Notes under the pieces: model-generated
Seen by the model: only the letters and a program-made list of their open reading frames with translations
The model's database searches: none
Told to the model about the DNA's origin: nothing
Assembly: GCA_946407015.1 (NCBI GenBank)
Contig: CAMJML010000021.1
Location: 1-57,874 of the forward strand
DNA from: an uncultured Selenomonadales bacterium
Lineage (GTDB): Bacteria; Bacillota; Negativicutes; DSM-1736; Dendrosporobacteraceae
DNA length: 57,874 nt
Direction of reading: 5' to 3'
Shown: in pieces, positions 9,470 to 18,280 of the stretch
Layout of the letters: every line of letters starts with the position of its first letter
Position numbering within the stretch: position 1 is the first letter of the stretch
Program-made: the position numbers and the translations under genes

Positions 9470-9776
9470 TTGAAATCATGGTATACAAATGGGCTACGGA
9501 TAACAGCTTGGAAGGTGAAAGGCGGCCTGATGATGAAAGGTGGCCAAGCCTTTGTTCTATTATATATCCTTTGCCTGAAAAGTGCCTCGTTCAAGGAAGG
9601 GGAAATCCTGCGATTATCATGAATTTGCAATGCTATAGGCATTTGTGCGCAATCGGACGCAAAATTCCGACAATTATTGCCCTTCCCGACCGAATTTTTA
9701 AAGTGCTGCAGCGTGGTCAAGTTCTAGTAAACGCGGGATGCAGTTGTATTAGCCAGGTATTCGACATATAATAGAC
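9470..9776. other. Intergenic region upstream of glnK
   Basis: About 300 bases separate the divergent hypothetical gene and glnK. Open frames exist on both strands, but none has a ribosome binding site, and their proteins look random. The only clear signal is the glnK promoter at the right end. The region is long enough for regulator binding sites, but I see no convincing operator in it. Confidence 0.5.
9744..9772 (+). promoter_or_regulatory. Probable SigA-type promoter of glnK
   Basis: TTGTAT at 9744-9749 and a perfect TATAAT at 9767-9772 are separated by 17 bases. Transcription would start near 9779, giving a leader of about 55 bases before the GTG start of glnK. Confidence 0.7.
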
Positions 9777-9795
9777 ATGATACATAAAAGAGACC

Positions 9796-9813
9796 AGGCC
9801 TGCACGCAGGCCT
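9796..9813 (+). other. Hairpin in the glnK leader
   Basis: A perfect 7-bp GC-rich inverted repeat (AGGCCTG, 4-base loop, CAGGCCT) sits in the predicted leader, about 20 bases before the start codon. It has no T-run, so it is not a terminator. It could stabilise the mRNA or affect translation. Confidence 0.5.
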
Positions 9814-9833
9814 ATTCGGGTGGAACGATATTG

Positions 9834-11138
9834 GTGAAACAATGGTATAGCAAGCATAAACTGATTATCAATACAATCTTTCTTGTCGCATTGACCGGGA
9901 TGGTCTTCGTCTATCCTTTTTTTCAAAGTCATTTCCGGTTTACCTTGGGGGTACCTGTTTTAGCAGCCTTGCTGCTGTATTTTCCCAAGCTGCCAGTGAT
10001 CTCTACCGCTTTATGGAGTGGCTTGGCAGTCTTTTTTATGAGAACGGTCATTTATCTGCCGTTTGGAGCCAGTGAGCTGAGTGCCGCTGTCGAACACAAT
10101 CTGCCGGCCACGGTCTATTACATTGTCTATGGGGCTTGTTTCCGTCTTTTCAATGTTCGCGGTTATATTCAACAAGTACCCATGCTGCTGTTATTGTTAA
10201 GCTTTACAGATGTTCTAAGTAATTGTATTGAGTTACTGGTCCGTTCAGAACTCCTGGTTACAAACATTGAGACTTTATTGGTTGCCATTATTACGGTAGG
10301 ACTTATTCGTTCGGTTTTAGCGATATTTGGTTATTACGGACTGAAGCAATACCGCGATTTTAATTTGGCTGAAGACCGTTTATCCCGTTATGCTGAATTG
10401 ACCGTATTAACGGCGCAGCTTAAAACAGAACTTTATTATTTGCAAAAGTCTTCACAAGATATTGAAAATGTTATGGAGCACAGCTATCTGCTCTATCAAA
10501 AGCTGAATAATCATCCGGACAAAGCCGTCCGGCAAAATGCCGGACAAGCCCTGGCGGTAGCCCGCGATATTCATGAAGTAAAAAAAGATTACTCCCGCGT
10601 GGTCAGTGGCATGGAAAAGGTCCTGGAATCTTCTGCAACCGAAAAAGGGATGCGCCTATCCGAAATTTTTTTCATTATTGAACAAAATACGCTGCGCGGT
10701 ATGGATGAGACCGGCAAACAGATTGAGCTGTCTATGAAATTTACGCATGACTTTCTCACTGACCAGCATTATTTGATTGTATCCATGCTTAACAATCTGA
10801 TTATTAATGCCATTGAGGCCTGTCCGCAGCAGTGTAAAATTGAAGTAGTTCAACAGGCCGGCGGGCAGGATGTCCAGTTTATGGTTACCGATTATGGCGA
10901 TGGGATTAAGCCGGAAGATTATGAGGTGATTTTTGAGCCTGGATATTCAACGAAATATTGCCCTGTGACCGGCAAGATGTCAACCGGCCTCGGTCTGGCC
11001 CATGTCAAAATTCTGGCTGAGTATTTGCAAGGAAAGATTGAGGTGCAATCGGTTTTAGGTGAATACAGTACCTTTATCATTACGCTGCCCTTAAAAAGTT
11101 TAGCGAATGATGCAGTTGTCTTAAAGCTTCCGCAATAG
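9834..11138 (+). CDS. glnK: GlnK-type sensor histidine kinase
   Basis: A 434-residue membrane histidine kinase that resembles Bacillus GlnK (YcbA), the glutamine-responsive partner of GlnL. The first half holds about five or six membrane helices. The second half has a dimerisation region with the probable phosphorylated histidine in ARDIHEVKKDY (about residue 247) and a GHKL ATPase domain with NNLIINAIEA, DYGDGI and a GLGLAHVK-type lid. The GTG at 9834 is preferred because the leader hairpin precedes it; no strong ribosome binding site is visible, so the start is less certain. The response regulator follows, then a GltP-type transporter, which points to glutamate or glutamine sensing. This is not the PII protein that shares the name. 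Confidence 0.8.
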   Translation: MKQWYSKHKLIINTIFLVALTGMVFVYPFFQSHFRFTLGVPVLAALLLYFPKLPVISTALWSGLAVFFMRTVIYLPFGASELSAAVEHNLPATVYYIVYGACFRLFNVRGYIQQVPMLLLLLSFTDVLSNCIELLVRSELLVTNIETLLVAIITVGLIRSVLAIFGYYGLKQYRDFNLAEDRLSRYAELTVLTAQLKTELYYLQKSSQDIENVMEHSYLLYQKLNNHPDKAVRQNAGQALAVARDIHEVKKDYSRVVSGMEKVLESSATEKGMRLSEIFFIIEQNTLRGMDETGKQIELSMKFTHDFLTDQHYLIVSMLNNLIINAIEACPQQCKIEVVQQAGGQDVQFMVTDYGDGIKPEDYEVIFEPGYSTKYCPVTGKMSTGLGLAHVKILAEYLQGKIEVQSVLGEYSTFIITLPLKSLANDAVVLKLPQ

Positions 11139-11231
11139 CGGCGGAGAAGAGCACTGTGTTATAGGATAGATGGGTACAGATCGATGCATTTGAACAAACG
11201 ATTAGAGAAATAGTAAAGGGTGGGTTGCTTT

Positions 11232-12092
11232 TTGTCGCTCCGATTTGTAGTCGTAGATGATGATATTAGCATTAGAAAGATTGTCCAGAATATTATTGAG
11301 CAGTCTGATCTTGGGCAAGTGGTCGGTGAATGTGAGGACGGGCTTTCGGCCGAGAAGGTGATTCTTGAGTCAAAGCCTGATATTGTGTTGGTGGATTTAT
11401 TATTGCCCGGACAAGACGGGGTTGAACTGATGCGGAAACTGCGCGAACAAACCACAGCTTCTTTTATTATGATTTCTGAAAGCAGCAGTCAACAGATGAT
11501 TACCCGGGCTTATGAAAGCGGCATCGAGTTTTTTATTCATAAACCGGTTAATGTGCTTGAGTTGGTTTCGGTTGTCAACAAAGTCCAGGAAAGCCGCCGC
11601 CTTAAGCAGATTATCTCGCTGATTTCCCAAACCACGGCTCAATATGCCGGTGCCGGTACACCGGCCGCGCCAAGCTTTGAAATGAACCGTAAGCCTAAGA
11701 TTTATAAAGCGTTTTCCGATATTGGCATCATTGGTGAAGCCGGCGCCAAAAATATTTTTCAGATGGCGCACATTATTGATCAATTACTGCATAGTCCGGA
11801 CAAATCCTATCAATTGCATGAAGTGTATCAGCAGTTGTCGGCGCAAATCAACATTGATGTCAAAACCATTGAACAAAGGGTGAGACGGGCCATTACCAAG
11901 GCTATGCAAAACCTGGCCAACTTAGGGGTGGATGACTACTACAACGAAAAATTTCAGCTCTATAGCACCGCCTTATTTGATTTTAAAGAAGTTCGCCAGG
12001 AAATGAATTTTATTCATGGCAAAAGCCAATATCATGGCAAAATCAATGTCAAAAAATTTATTGAAGGCATTTTGTTTTTAGCCGACGAATAA
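11232..12092 (+). CDS. glnL: GlnL-type response regulator (REC-YcbB)
   Basis: A 286-residue response regulator. The receiver domain has the acidic triad VVVDDD near the N-terminus, the phosphorylated aspartate in VLVDLLLPGQDG (about residue 56) and the lysine of IHKPV. The C-terminal half matches the YcbB domain found in Bacillus GlnL, which binds DNA direct repeats. I place the start at the TTG at 11232: a GGGTGGG sequence lies seven bases before it, and the in-frame GTG at 11220 overlaps that site. It follows glnK by about 90 bases and precedes the symporter gene, which is its likely target. Confidence 0.8.
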   Translation: MSLRFVVVDDDISIRKIVQNIIEQSDLGQVVGECEDGLSAEKVILESKPDIVLVDLLLPGQDGVELMRKLREQTTASFIMISESSSQQMITRAYESGIEFFIHKPVNVLELVSVVNKVQESRRLKQIISLISQTTAQYAGAGTPAAPSFEMNRKPKIYKAFSDIGIIGEAGAKNIFQMAHIIDQLLHSPDKSYQLHEVYQQLSAQINIDVKTIEQRVRRAITKAMQNLANLGVDDYYNEKFQLYSTALFDFKEVRQEMNFIHGKSQYHGKINVKKFIEGILFLADE

Positions 12093-12096
12093 AATG

Positions 12097-12127
12097 AATC
12101 CGCTTTTTGCAGAGCGGATTTTTTTAT
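12097..12127 (+). terminator. Intrinsic terminator after glnL
   Basis: An 8-bp stem (12097-12104 with 12113-12120) is followed by a T-rich run. Confidence 0.8.
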
Positions 12128-12166
12128 TTCCAGGGTTTGGTGTCCAAAAAGCTTAAAAATATGGAA

Positions 12167-12184
12167 TTTTTAGACTTTTTATGA
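12167..12184 (+). promoter_or_regulatory. Direct repeat, candidate GlnL site
   Basis: TTTTTA occurs twice with a 9-base period (12167-12172 and 12176-12181), about 30 bases upstream of the gltP -35 element. Bacillus GlnL is known to bind T-rich direct repeats upstream of its targets; the match here is by layout only. Confidence 0.4.
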
Positions 12185-12210
12185 TCTGGTGTAATGTATA
12201 CAAAACAACA

Positions 12211-12239
12211 TTGAGTATTATTCTGTAGTTTTTTATATT
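12211..12239 (+). promoter_or_regulatory. Probable promoter of the symporter gene
   Basis: TTGAGT at 12211-12216 and TATATT at 12234-12239 are 17 bases apart, giving a SigA-type promoter about 80 bases before the start codon. Confidence 0.65.
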
Positions 12240-12319
12240 TCTCCGCTTATATTTACCTAGACAAATTATGCTTTGAGCTTTATCCAAGCGTTCATCATGA
12301 ATAAAGGAGGTCTTTTAAA

Positions 12320-13567
12320 ATGGAAAAAGGTAAAGGTATGGGAATATCCACCCAAATTTTCATCGCACTCATTCTCGGTATTGTGTTTGGGTATGTTTTC
12401 CCGAATTATGGAGTAGCATTGAAGCCAGTCGGCGATATGTTTATCCGGATGATTAAAATGATTGTTGTTCCATTAGTCTTCAGCTCCTTGATTATGGGTA
12501 TTGCCGGAACGGGTGACTTTAAAAAGTTAGGCCGTCTGGGAGCCAAATCAATTATCTGGTTTGAAATTGCAACGACACTGGCTCTGTTTGTTGGTTTGGC
12601 TGTCGTCAATATTCTTCAACCAGGTGTTGGCGTGAATGTTACGGCTGCTGATGCCAGTGCTGTAACCACTGCTGCCAAAAAATCCGTTGACATGATGCAA
12701 ATGATAGTCAATATTGTACCGACTAACGTAGTGGATGCCGCAGCTCGCGGTGATATGCTGCAAATCATCTTATTCTCGACCTTCTTTGGTGTGGCTGCTG
12801 CTGCCATGGGCGCTACCGGTAAACCAGTGGTCGACCTTTCAAAAAGCGTTGCCGAAATCATGTTTAAAGTTACCTGGTATGTGATGAAATTAGCTCCTAT
12901 CGGTGTTTTTGCCCTGATCTCCTTTACTGTCGGCAAGTTCGGCCTGGGTATGCTGATTCCGTTGGCTAAGCTCATCGGTTCCCTGTACTTTGCGCTGGTC
13001 CTGTTTATCACCTTGTTGTTGACCGGAGCATCCGCTTTCTTCCGTGTGAATTTCTTCCATCTGTTCAGAGCTATTAAAGAGCCTGTTATGATTGCCTTCT
13101 CTACAGCTGCGAGTGAAGCTGCTTTGCCAATCGCGATGGAGAAACTGGAGAAGTTTGGTGTGCCTAAGCATATTGTAACCTTCGTTCTGCCTACCGGTTA
13201 TACTTTTAACCTGGACGGCTCCACGCTTTATAGTGCACTGGCGGTTGTGTTTATTGCTCAAGTGTACGGAATTCCGTTTGATCTGTCCCAACAGTTGATC
13301 ATGGTATTAACCCTGATGTTATCGACTAAAGGGATTGCCGCAGTTCCTGGCGCTTCCCTGATTGTTATCGCCGGAACGGCTGCTGCGTTTGGCCTGCCTG
13401 TAGAAGGGATTGCCATTATCCTGGGCGTTGACCGTATTCTGGATATGGCCCGTACTGCCTGTAACGTAGTGGGCAACTGTGTGGCTGCTGTTGTTGTAGC
13501 CCGTTGGGAAAACGAGCTGCCTGATTCTGTATTACAGCAAGCTTATACACAAAATTACGAAGCTTAA
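12320..13567 (+). CDS. gltP: Dicarboxylate/amino acid:cation symporter, GltP-like
   Basis: A 415-residue membrane transporter of the DAACS family, which takes up glutamate, aspartate or C4-dicarboxylates with protons or sodium. The helical hairpin motif STAASEAALP lies near residue 260 and PTGYTFNLDGST near 290-301; both are closest to E. coli GltP. The C-terminal stretch DRILDMARTACNVVGN carries the acidic and arginine residues that contact the amino-acid substrate. A strong AAAGGAGG site precedes the ATG. It has its own promoter and terminator, and glnKL lies directly upstream, so uptake of glutamate under GlnL control is likely. The exact substrate remains an inference. Confidence 0.88.
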   Translation: MEKGKGMGISTQIFIALILGIVFGYVFPNYGVALKPVGDMFIRMIKMIVVPLVFSSLIMGIAGTGDFKKLGRLGAKSIIWFEIATTLALFVGLAVVNILQPGVGVNVTAADASAVTTAAKKSVDMMQMIVNIVPTNVVDAAARGDMLQIILFSTFFGVAAAAMGATGKPVVDLSKSVAEIMFKVTWYVMKLAPIGVFALISFTVGKFGLGMLIPLAKLIGSLYFALVLFITLLLTGASAFFRVNFFHLFRAIKEPVMIAFSTAASEAALPIAMEKLEKFGVPKHIVTFVLPTGYTFNLDGSTLYSALAVVFIAQVYGIPFDLSQQLIMVLTLMLSTKGIAAVPGASLIVIAGTAAAFGLPVEGIAIILGVDRILDMARTACNVVGNCVAAVVVARWENELPDSVLQQAYTQNYEA

Positions 13568-13575
13568 TCATCATC

Positions 13576-13602
13576 AAACCTGGAGAGGCTCTCCAGGTTT
13601 TT
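13576..13602 (+). terminator. Intrinsic terminator after gltP
   Basis: An 11-bp stem (13576-13586 with 13590-13600) ends in a T-run. Confidence 0.85.
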
Positions 13603-13651
13603 CTTTTATTCAGATTGAGGCGGGACCCTTGTCTAATCTCCGGAGCAACAG

Positions 13652-13686
13652 AAAAACGCAAGCGTGAAATTCACGCTTGCGTTTTT
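13652..13686. terminator. Terminator of the HD-GYP gene, bidirectional form
   Basis: A 15-bp stem (13652-13666 with 13672-13686) has five A residues at one end and T residues at the other. It lies 15 bases beyond the 3' end of the minus-strand HD-GYP gene. Confidence 0.8.
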
Positions 13687-13701
13687 TGTTTAGCGCCAGG
13701 T

Positions 13702-14808
13702 TTACGAGGGATCTGATTGGGAAAAAAACTCCAGGACTTCGTCTTCGTCCAATACTTTGCAGATAAAGGTGGTAGGGCATTGAACAAGGTCTAAAACAGT
13801 GCCGGGTTCCAGCCTCTGTTTATCACGGTCGGCAATAAGGCTAACAACGGGTTTGAACGGCAATCCCTGGGGTACATGGACAACCACGCCGAATTCTCCG
13901 GTATTCAGCTGTACGGTACAACCCACCGGATATACGGCAATATGATTTAAGAAGCTTTTTAAAATATCACCGTCAAAGTGTGTGCCCGATGATGCCAGCA
14001 GAATCTCATAAGCTTGATGAGGCAGCATGGCTTTGCGGTAAGGACGGTCGGAAGTTAAGGCGTCATAGACATCGGCAATGGCGACAATACGGGCATACTC
14101 ATGGATTTCGTGCTCACGCAGGCCGCGTGGATAACCGTTGCCATCAAATTTCTCCTGATGCTGGTAAGCTACATGCATGGGGACGACCGACATTTCTGCA
14201 CACGACTTGCGGAGCAGTTCAAAGCCGGCTTCCGAATGGCTGCGCATAATTTCAAATTCCTCGTCGGTTAGTTTGCCCGGTTTGTTTAAAACATCAAGCG
14301 GAATTAACGTTTTACCGATATCATGCAGTAAAGCGCCTAAGGCCAGCTCTTCCAATCTATTCGGGCTGTAATCCAGCGTAACCGCAATCATGGTGGCTAA
14401 CGCGCAGACATTGACTGAATGGGCAAACGTGTAATCGTCATAGAGCCGGATATCAGTCAAATGAATCATGGTATTGCGGTTTTGGATAATCTCGGCCACA
14501 ATGGTTTGAATGGTTGGCTGAATGGCCGCAATATCCAGCTTATTCGTGATTTGAATGTTCTGGAATATCTTTTGGATATTTTTTATCGTTTGAACCCTTG
14601 TTTGTTCACGAAGAATCTCAGGAGCTTCGACCTCAGGAAAGTTTGCAATTTTGATGTAAATGGAGGCAATTTCAAGTTGATTGAGCCGGCGAATATAGGC
14701 GGCCGTCAATACAACTCCGGCGCAAAGTAATAACTGTCCGTCGGCACTATAAACGTTTTGTGCTACCGTCATGCCAGGTTGAAGATTATAGGTTGAAATT
14801 CGCTGCAT
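13702..14808 (-). CDS. HD-GYP domain phosphodiesterase
   Basis: A 368-residue cytoplasmic protein with an N-terminal domain of about 110 residues and a C-terminal HD-GYP domain, the family that hydrolyses cyclic di-GMP. The HD pair is His162-Asp163 in LHDIGK, and the GYP motif is at 225-227 in DGNGYPRGL. The usual HHE just before it reads HQE here (217-219). The N-terminal domain (YNLQPGMTVAQNVYSADG) is shared with the second HD-GYP protein at 42356-43375, so the two are paralogues. A further short domain after residue 290 may bind a ligand. It stands alone between two transcription units. Confidence 0.87.
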   Translation of the reverse strand: MQRISTYNLQPGMTVAQNVYSADGQLLLCAGVVLTAAYIRRLNQLEIASIYIKIANFPEVEAPEILREQTRVQTIKNIQKIFQNIQITNKLDIAAIQPTIQTIVAEIIQNRNTMIHLTDIRLYDDYTFAHSVNVCALATMIAVTLDYSPNRLEELALGALLHDIGKTLIPLDVLNKPGKLTDEEFEIMRSHSEAGFELLRKSCAEMSVVPMHVAYQHQEKFDGNGYPRGLREHEIHEYARIVAIADVYDALTSDRPYRKAMLPHQAYEILLASSGTHFDGDILKSFLNHIAVYPVGCTVQLNTGEFGVVVHVPQGLPFKPVVSLIADRDKQRLEPGTVLDLVQCPTTFICKVLDEDEVLEFFSQSDPS

Positions 14809-14880
14809 TAGAGGTTCCTCTTCTATGATTTACAATTCTTTGGACCAAGACTAACAATATTCGGCATGTTATTCATGAAA

Positions 14881-14936
14881 CCCTGCCGGTCTGTATATGC
14901 TATAAAAGCAAAATCGCATATTTTTTGCAGGCAGGT
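14881..14936. other. Long imperfect inverted repeat upstream of the GH18 gene
   Basis: CCTGC and TATATGC on the left pair with GCATAT and GCAGG on the right across a 15-base AT-rich centre. It lies in the divergent promoter region between the HD-GYP gene and the GH18 lipoprotein gene and could be an operator. The mismatched middle makes this uncertain. Confidence 0.3.
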
Positions 14937-15002
14937 TTGTAAGCATAATAAACGTCAGGTGGACAATACTAACAATAAACTTTTGTAGAAGAGGTGACAA
15001 CT

Positions 15003-16088
15003 GTGTATCGAAATAAAAAAGCGCTCAGGGTGCTGTGTGTATTCCTTGCTCTTAGCTTAATTGTTCTGGCCATTGGCTGCAGCAAGGCTCCTGCTCCGAA
15101 ACCTTTGCCCGGATCGCCTGACCCGTCTGCTCCTGGAGGCGTCGCCATGCCGCCGCGGATGGTCATCGGCTATTACGAAAATCCATGGCCGGGTACACCG
15201 GATCAATCCGGGTCTTTCCCCAGTATGAAAACCTTTGCTAAGAGTATGACCGGCGTCGGACCTTTCTGGTATAAAGCCACTCCGGATGGAACCCTGGAAT
15301 CAAAGGACAGTCAACTGGTTTATGATACGGCAAAAAGCTTAGGCTTGAAAATGTATCCGCTGGTGACAAACAAAACCGGCTCGACCGATGTGGTATTGGG
15401 TGATCCCGGTATTCGCAGCAAAACCATTGATAACATCGTCAAAATTGTTCAGGAAAAAAATTATGACGGCGTGAATATTGACTTCGAACTGCTGCCGCCT
15501 AAACATAAGGATAATCTGACCGCCTTTATGGCCGAACTATATCCTAAGATTAAAGCGCTGAATAAAACGGTCATTATCTCGGTATTCCCGCGCGTGGATG
15601 TTGCCGAAGACGTCTCCGGTGCGTATGATTATGCACAATTGGCTCCGAATACCGACTTTCTGCAAATTATGACTTATGACAACCATTGGGCGACTTCCAA
15701 GCCAGGTGCGATTGCTCCTGTGGATTGGTTTGAGAAGAATGTCAAATATGCGATTGAACAAAGCGGCGGCCCGCATAAAGTGATTATCGGGATTAGCGCT
15801 TATGGCTATGACTGGCCGAAAGATGGCGAAGGCGAAACGATTACTTACGTAGCCGCTGTCGTTAAGGCTGAGCAAAAAGGAGTTAAAATAGCCTATGATG
15901 ATGCGGCGCAGGCCCCTCACTACCAATATGATGATCATGAAGTCTGGTTTGAAAATGCGAAAAGTACAGCCGCTAAACTGGACATTGTAGCCAAGTATAA
16001 TCCGGCAGGAATCGCGATTTGGCGGATTGGGCAGGAACAACCTGAAGTGTGGGCAGAAATTGATAAAAGATTTCCTAAACAACAATAA
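15003..16088 (+). CDS. GH18-type glycosidase lipoprotein
   Basis: A 361-residue secreted lipoprotein with a glycoside hydrolase family 18 domain. The signal peptide ends at LAIGC with Cys26 as the probable lipid anchor, followed by a proline-rich linker. The catalytic motif DGVNIDFE lies at 155-162, with Glu162 as the acid/base. Members of this branch in spore formers act on peptidoglycan, for instance YaaH-type spore enzymes, so a wall or cortex substrate is more likely than chitin. No LysM domain is present. The GTG at 15003 is preferred over the GTG at 14994 because AGAGGTGA lies five bases before it. Confidence 0.82.
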   Translation: MYRNKKALRVLCVFLALSLIVLAIGCSKAPAPKPLPGSPDPSAPGGVAMPPRMVIGYYENPWPGTPDQSGSFPSMKTFAKSMTGVGPFWYKATPDGTLESKDSQLVYDTAKSLGLKMYPLVTNKTGSTDVVLGDPGIRSKTIDNIVKIVQEKNYDGVNIDFELLPPKHKDNLTAFMAELYPKIKALNKTVIISVFPRVDVAEDVSGAYDYAQLAPNTDFLQIMTYDNHWATSKPGAIAPVDWFEKNVKYAIEQSGGPHKVIIGISAYGYDWPKDGEGETITYVAAVVKAEQKGVKIAYDDAAQAPHYQYDDHEVWFENAKSTAAKLDIVAKYNPAGIAIWRIGQEQPEVWAEIDKRFPKQQ

Positions 16089-16094
16089 TCTTAA

Positions 16095-16122
16095 AAAACC
16101 TGTCAGCGATGGCAGGTTTTTC
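16095..16122 (+). terminator. Intrinsic terminator after the GH18 gene
   Basis: An 11-bp stem with one G-T pair (16095-16105 with 16110-16120) is followed by T residues. Confidence 0.75.
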
Positions 16123-16173
16123 TAAATTTTATGCGAATTAGAATGATTATCAATAAAGGAAAGGATGAGCGTG

Positions 16174-16473
16174 ATGGCAGTCGTTGAAGTTACGGTAATA
16201 CCCTTGGGAACAGGGTCACCAAGCATCAGCCAGTATGTGGCGGAATGCCATAAACTATTGGAGCAGGCGGACGATTTGCAGGTTCAGCTTACACCGATGT
16301 CCACCATTATTGAAGGCGAACTTGACCGTATTTTTGAAGTGGTTAAACAACTGCATGCCGTGCCGTTTACAAAAGGCGCTTTGCGCGTATCCACAACCAT
16401 CCGGATTGATGACCGGCGTGATAAACCGTTAACCATGCAGGGAAAAATCAAATCAGTTACGGACAAATTATAA
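16174..16473 (+). CDS. Thiamine-binding protein, MTH1187/YqgV family
   Basis: A 99-residue protein of the UPF0045 (DUF77) family. Members form ferredoxin-like tetramers, and some bind thiamine; the cellular role is not settled. The pattern VEVTVIPLGTGSPSISQYV at the N-terminus and the phrase TPMSTIIEGEL are typical. I prefer the ATG at 16174 over the ATG at 16165, because the GAAAGG site is only one base from the first and ten from the second. The copper-chaperone-like gene follows 18 bases later and is probably in the same mRNA. Confidence 0.8.
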   Translation: MAVVEVTVIPLGTGSPSISQYVAECHKLLEQADDLQVQLTPMSTIIEGELDRIFEVVKQLHAVPFTKGALRVSTTIRIDDRRDKPLTMQGKIKSVTDKL

Positions 16474-16491
16474 GCATTAGGGGGTTATGTT

Positions 16492-16701
16492 ATGGAAAAA
16501 CAAATTCTTACTGTCGAAGGAATGAGCTGCGGGCACTGCAAAAATGCCGTGGAAACAGCCGTTCGCGCTTTAGCAGGAGTAAGCAGTGCTCATGTTGATT
16601 TGGCAGCCAAGCAGCTTACCGTAGAATTTGATGCTGCGGCCGTGAGCTTAAGTCAAATCAAAGAAGCGGTTGAAGAGCAAGGCTATGATGTAGTTTCGTA
16701 A
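16492..16701 (+). CDS. Heavy-metal-associated domain protein, CopZ-like
   Basis: A 69-residue single HMA domain with the metal-binding motif GMSCGHC (residues 10-16). Such proteins carry copper(I) or a similar soft metal to a P-type ATPase or a repressor. No copA or copper repressor gene lies nearby, so the partner is elsewhere. Start and length fit CopZ, and AGGGGG precedes the ATG. It shares a transcript with the thiamine-binding-type gene, and a terminator follows. Confidence 0.85.
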   Translation: MEKQILTVEGMSCGHCKNAVETAVRALAGVSSAHVDLAAKQLTVEFDAAAVSLSQIKEAVEEQGYDVVS

Positions 16702-16734
16702 GCTTGACGAAAAGTGTAGGTTCTTGTTATACTA

Positions 16735-16766
16735 AAACAAGCTCCCAGTCTGGGAGCTTGTTTATT
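16735..16766 (+). terminator. Intrinsic terminator
   Basis: A 13-bp stem (16735-16747 with 16751-16763) with a short T-rich tail follows the HMA gene. Confidence 0.8.
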
Positions 16767-16880
16767 ATTTTGTTTATATGGTTGACCAGCAGGTCAGTTT
16801 GTCAAATAGACTGTAATCGTTCTTGCCGGTCGGACTTTTAGTTCATGAAGGATCGATAATTTGTTGAAGGAGGTGCATGG

Positions 16881-18272
16881 ATGAGCCGATTGGAAAAGCG
16901 TCTTACTGAGCAGAAACAAGTGCAAAGCAGGCGGATGCTGATCATTTTAGCGTCACTGTTTATGTTTTTGGTTGTGACAGGCGCATCTTATTATTGGTTC
17001 AGCACCAATCTTTTTGACCGCACGAAACGGGCAGGCGGACTCATGACTGCCCAGAATAAAATGAATATTATGGTGTTGGGAGTGGATGAAAGAGCCGACG
17101 ATGTCGGACGGTCCGATACGTTGTTTGTTGTGACTGTCGATACCAATACCAAAGAAGTGGCGATGCTGTCCATTCCGCGTGATACCCGGGTCAAAATTCC
17201 CGGACATGGCTATGACAAAATCAACCATGCGTATGCGGAAGGCGGTCATAAGCTGTCACAGCAGGCTGTGGAGGGCTTGCTGGGTATTCCGATTGACCAC
17301 TATATTATGATTAATTTTAATGCGTTCAATAAAATCGTTGATGCCGTCGGCGGGGTAGATATTGACGTTGAAAAACGGATGTATTATGAAGACCCTTATG
17401 ATGGCAAGGACGGCTTGGTGATAGACTTAAGGCCCGGCTTGCAGCATATGGATGGCAATACGGCCATTCAGTATGTGCGCTATCGTGACGAGGAAGGCGA
17501 TATTGGCCGCGTACAGCGCCAGCAAAAATTTATTCGCGCGTTGATGAAGGAAGTCGCCAGCCCGTCCGTCATTCCCAGAATTCCGGCCATTATTCAGCAG
17601 GTGAGCGCGGCTGTCAAGACAGACATGTCCACAACCGATATGCTCAGTCTGGCTAAAATCTTAAATGATGCCTATAAGAACGGGTTGAAAGCCGATATGG
17701 TTCCGGGCAAACCGGCTTATATCAGTGATATCAGTTACTGGCTCCCCGATGTGGTAGCCCTCAGGCAGCATCTGGCTCAAACCCTTGGGGTGAAGATGGA
17801 AGACAAGTATGTGGCTACAACGAAACAGGAAGCCACCGAATATGAGACTTCCATTCCGAAAGAGATGAAAGTCATTGAAACCCCGAAAGTAACCAAGAAT
17901 GAGGAAGCAAAGCCGAAACAGGCTGAGAAACTGAAAGAGTCGGACAAGGCCGAGGATACCGATAAGGCGGAGGCTAAAAAGCCGGCTCCGGCCAAAATCA
18001 AGGTTGAAGTATTGAATGCCAGCGGCTCGGAGGAAGCCGGCCGGGAAGTGGCGGCTGCTTTGAGACGGCAAGGCTTGGATGTTGTCAGTGTATCCAATCT
18101 GACGGTTGGCTATAAGAACACCGTTGTGGTTTCCAATACTACCAATAGTGCTGTGGTGAATAAACTGACCAACCTGCCGTTTTCTTACTCTTTGCAGGTG
18201 ACCAAGGATGAAAGCAAGGATGTTCAGGCAACCATATTGGTCGGCCGCGACTATGTTGGTAAAAAAGAATAG
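16881..18272 (+). CDS. LytR-CpsA-Psr family protein with LytR_C domain
   Basis: A 463-residue membrane-anchored LCP protein. After a basic N-terminus and one membrane helix (about 19-42) comes the extracellular LCP domain, with MNIMVLGVDER, the SIPRDTRVKI motif and RYRDEEGDIGRVQRQQ, which hold the conserved arginine and aspartate residues. These enzymes transfer undecaprenyl-linked polymers to peptidoglycan. A lysine-glutamate-rich linker (about 325-372) leads to a C-terminal LytR_C domain (IKVEVLNASGSEEAG onwards). The gene has a strong AGGAGGTG site and its own terminator. The PBP2 gene downstream supports a wall-assembly role. Confidence 0.9.
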   Translation: MSRLEKRLTEQKQVQSRRMLIILASLFMFLVVTGASYYWFSTNLFDRTKRAGGLMTAQNKMNIMVLGVDERADDVGRSDTLFVVTVDTNTKEVAMLSIPRDTRVKIPGHGYDKINHAYAEGGHKLSQQAVEGLLGIPIDHYIMINFNAFNKIVDAVGGVDIDVEKRMYYEDPYDGKDGLVIDLRPGLQHMDGNTAIQYVRYRDEEGDIGRVQRQQKFIRALMKEVASPSVIPRIPAIIQQVSAAVKTDMSTTDMLSLAKILNDAYKNGLKADMVPGKPAYISDISYWLPDVVALRQHLAQTLGVKMEDKYVATTKQEATEYETSIPKEMKVIETPKVTKNEEAKPKQAEKLKESDKAEDTDKAEAKKPAPAKIKVEVLNASGSEEAGREVAAALRRQGLDVVSVSNLTVGYKNTVVVSNTTNSAVVNKLTNLPFSYSLQVTKDESKDVQATILVGRDYVGKKE

Positions 18273-18280
18273 TTTGACAG

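Noticed and set aside
9478-9771. 97-residue open frame upstream of glnK
   Set aside because: No ribosome binding site, cysteine- and proline-rich random-looking product, and the glnK promoter lies in its end.
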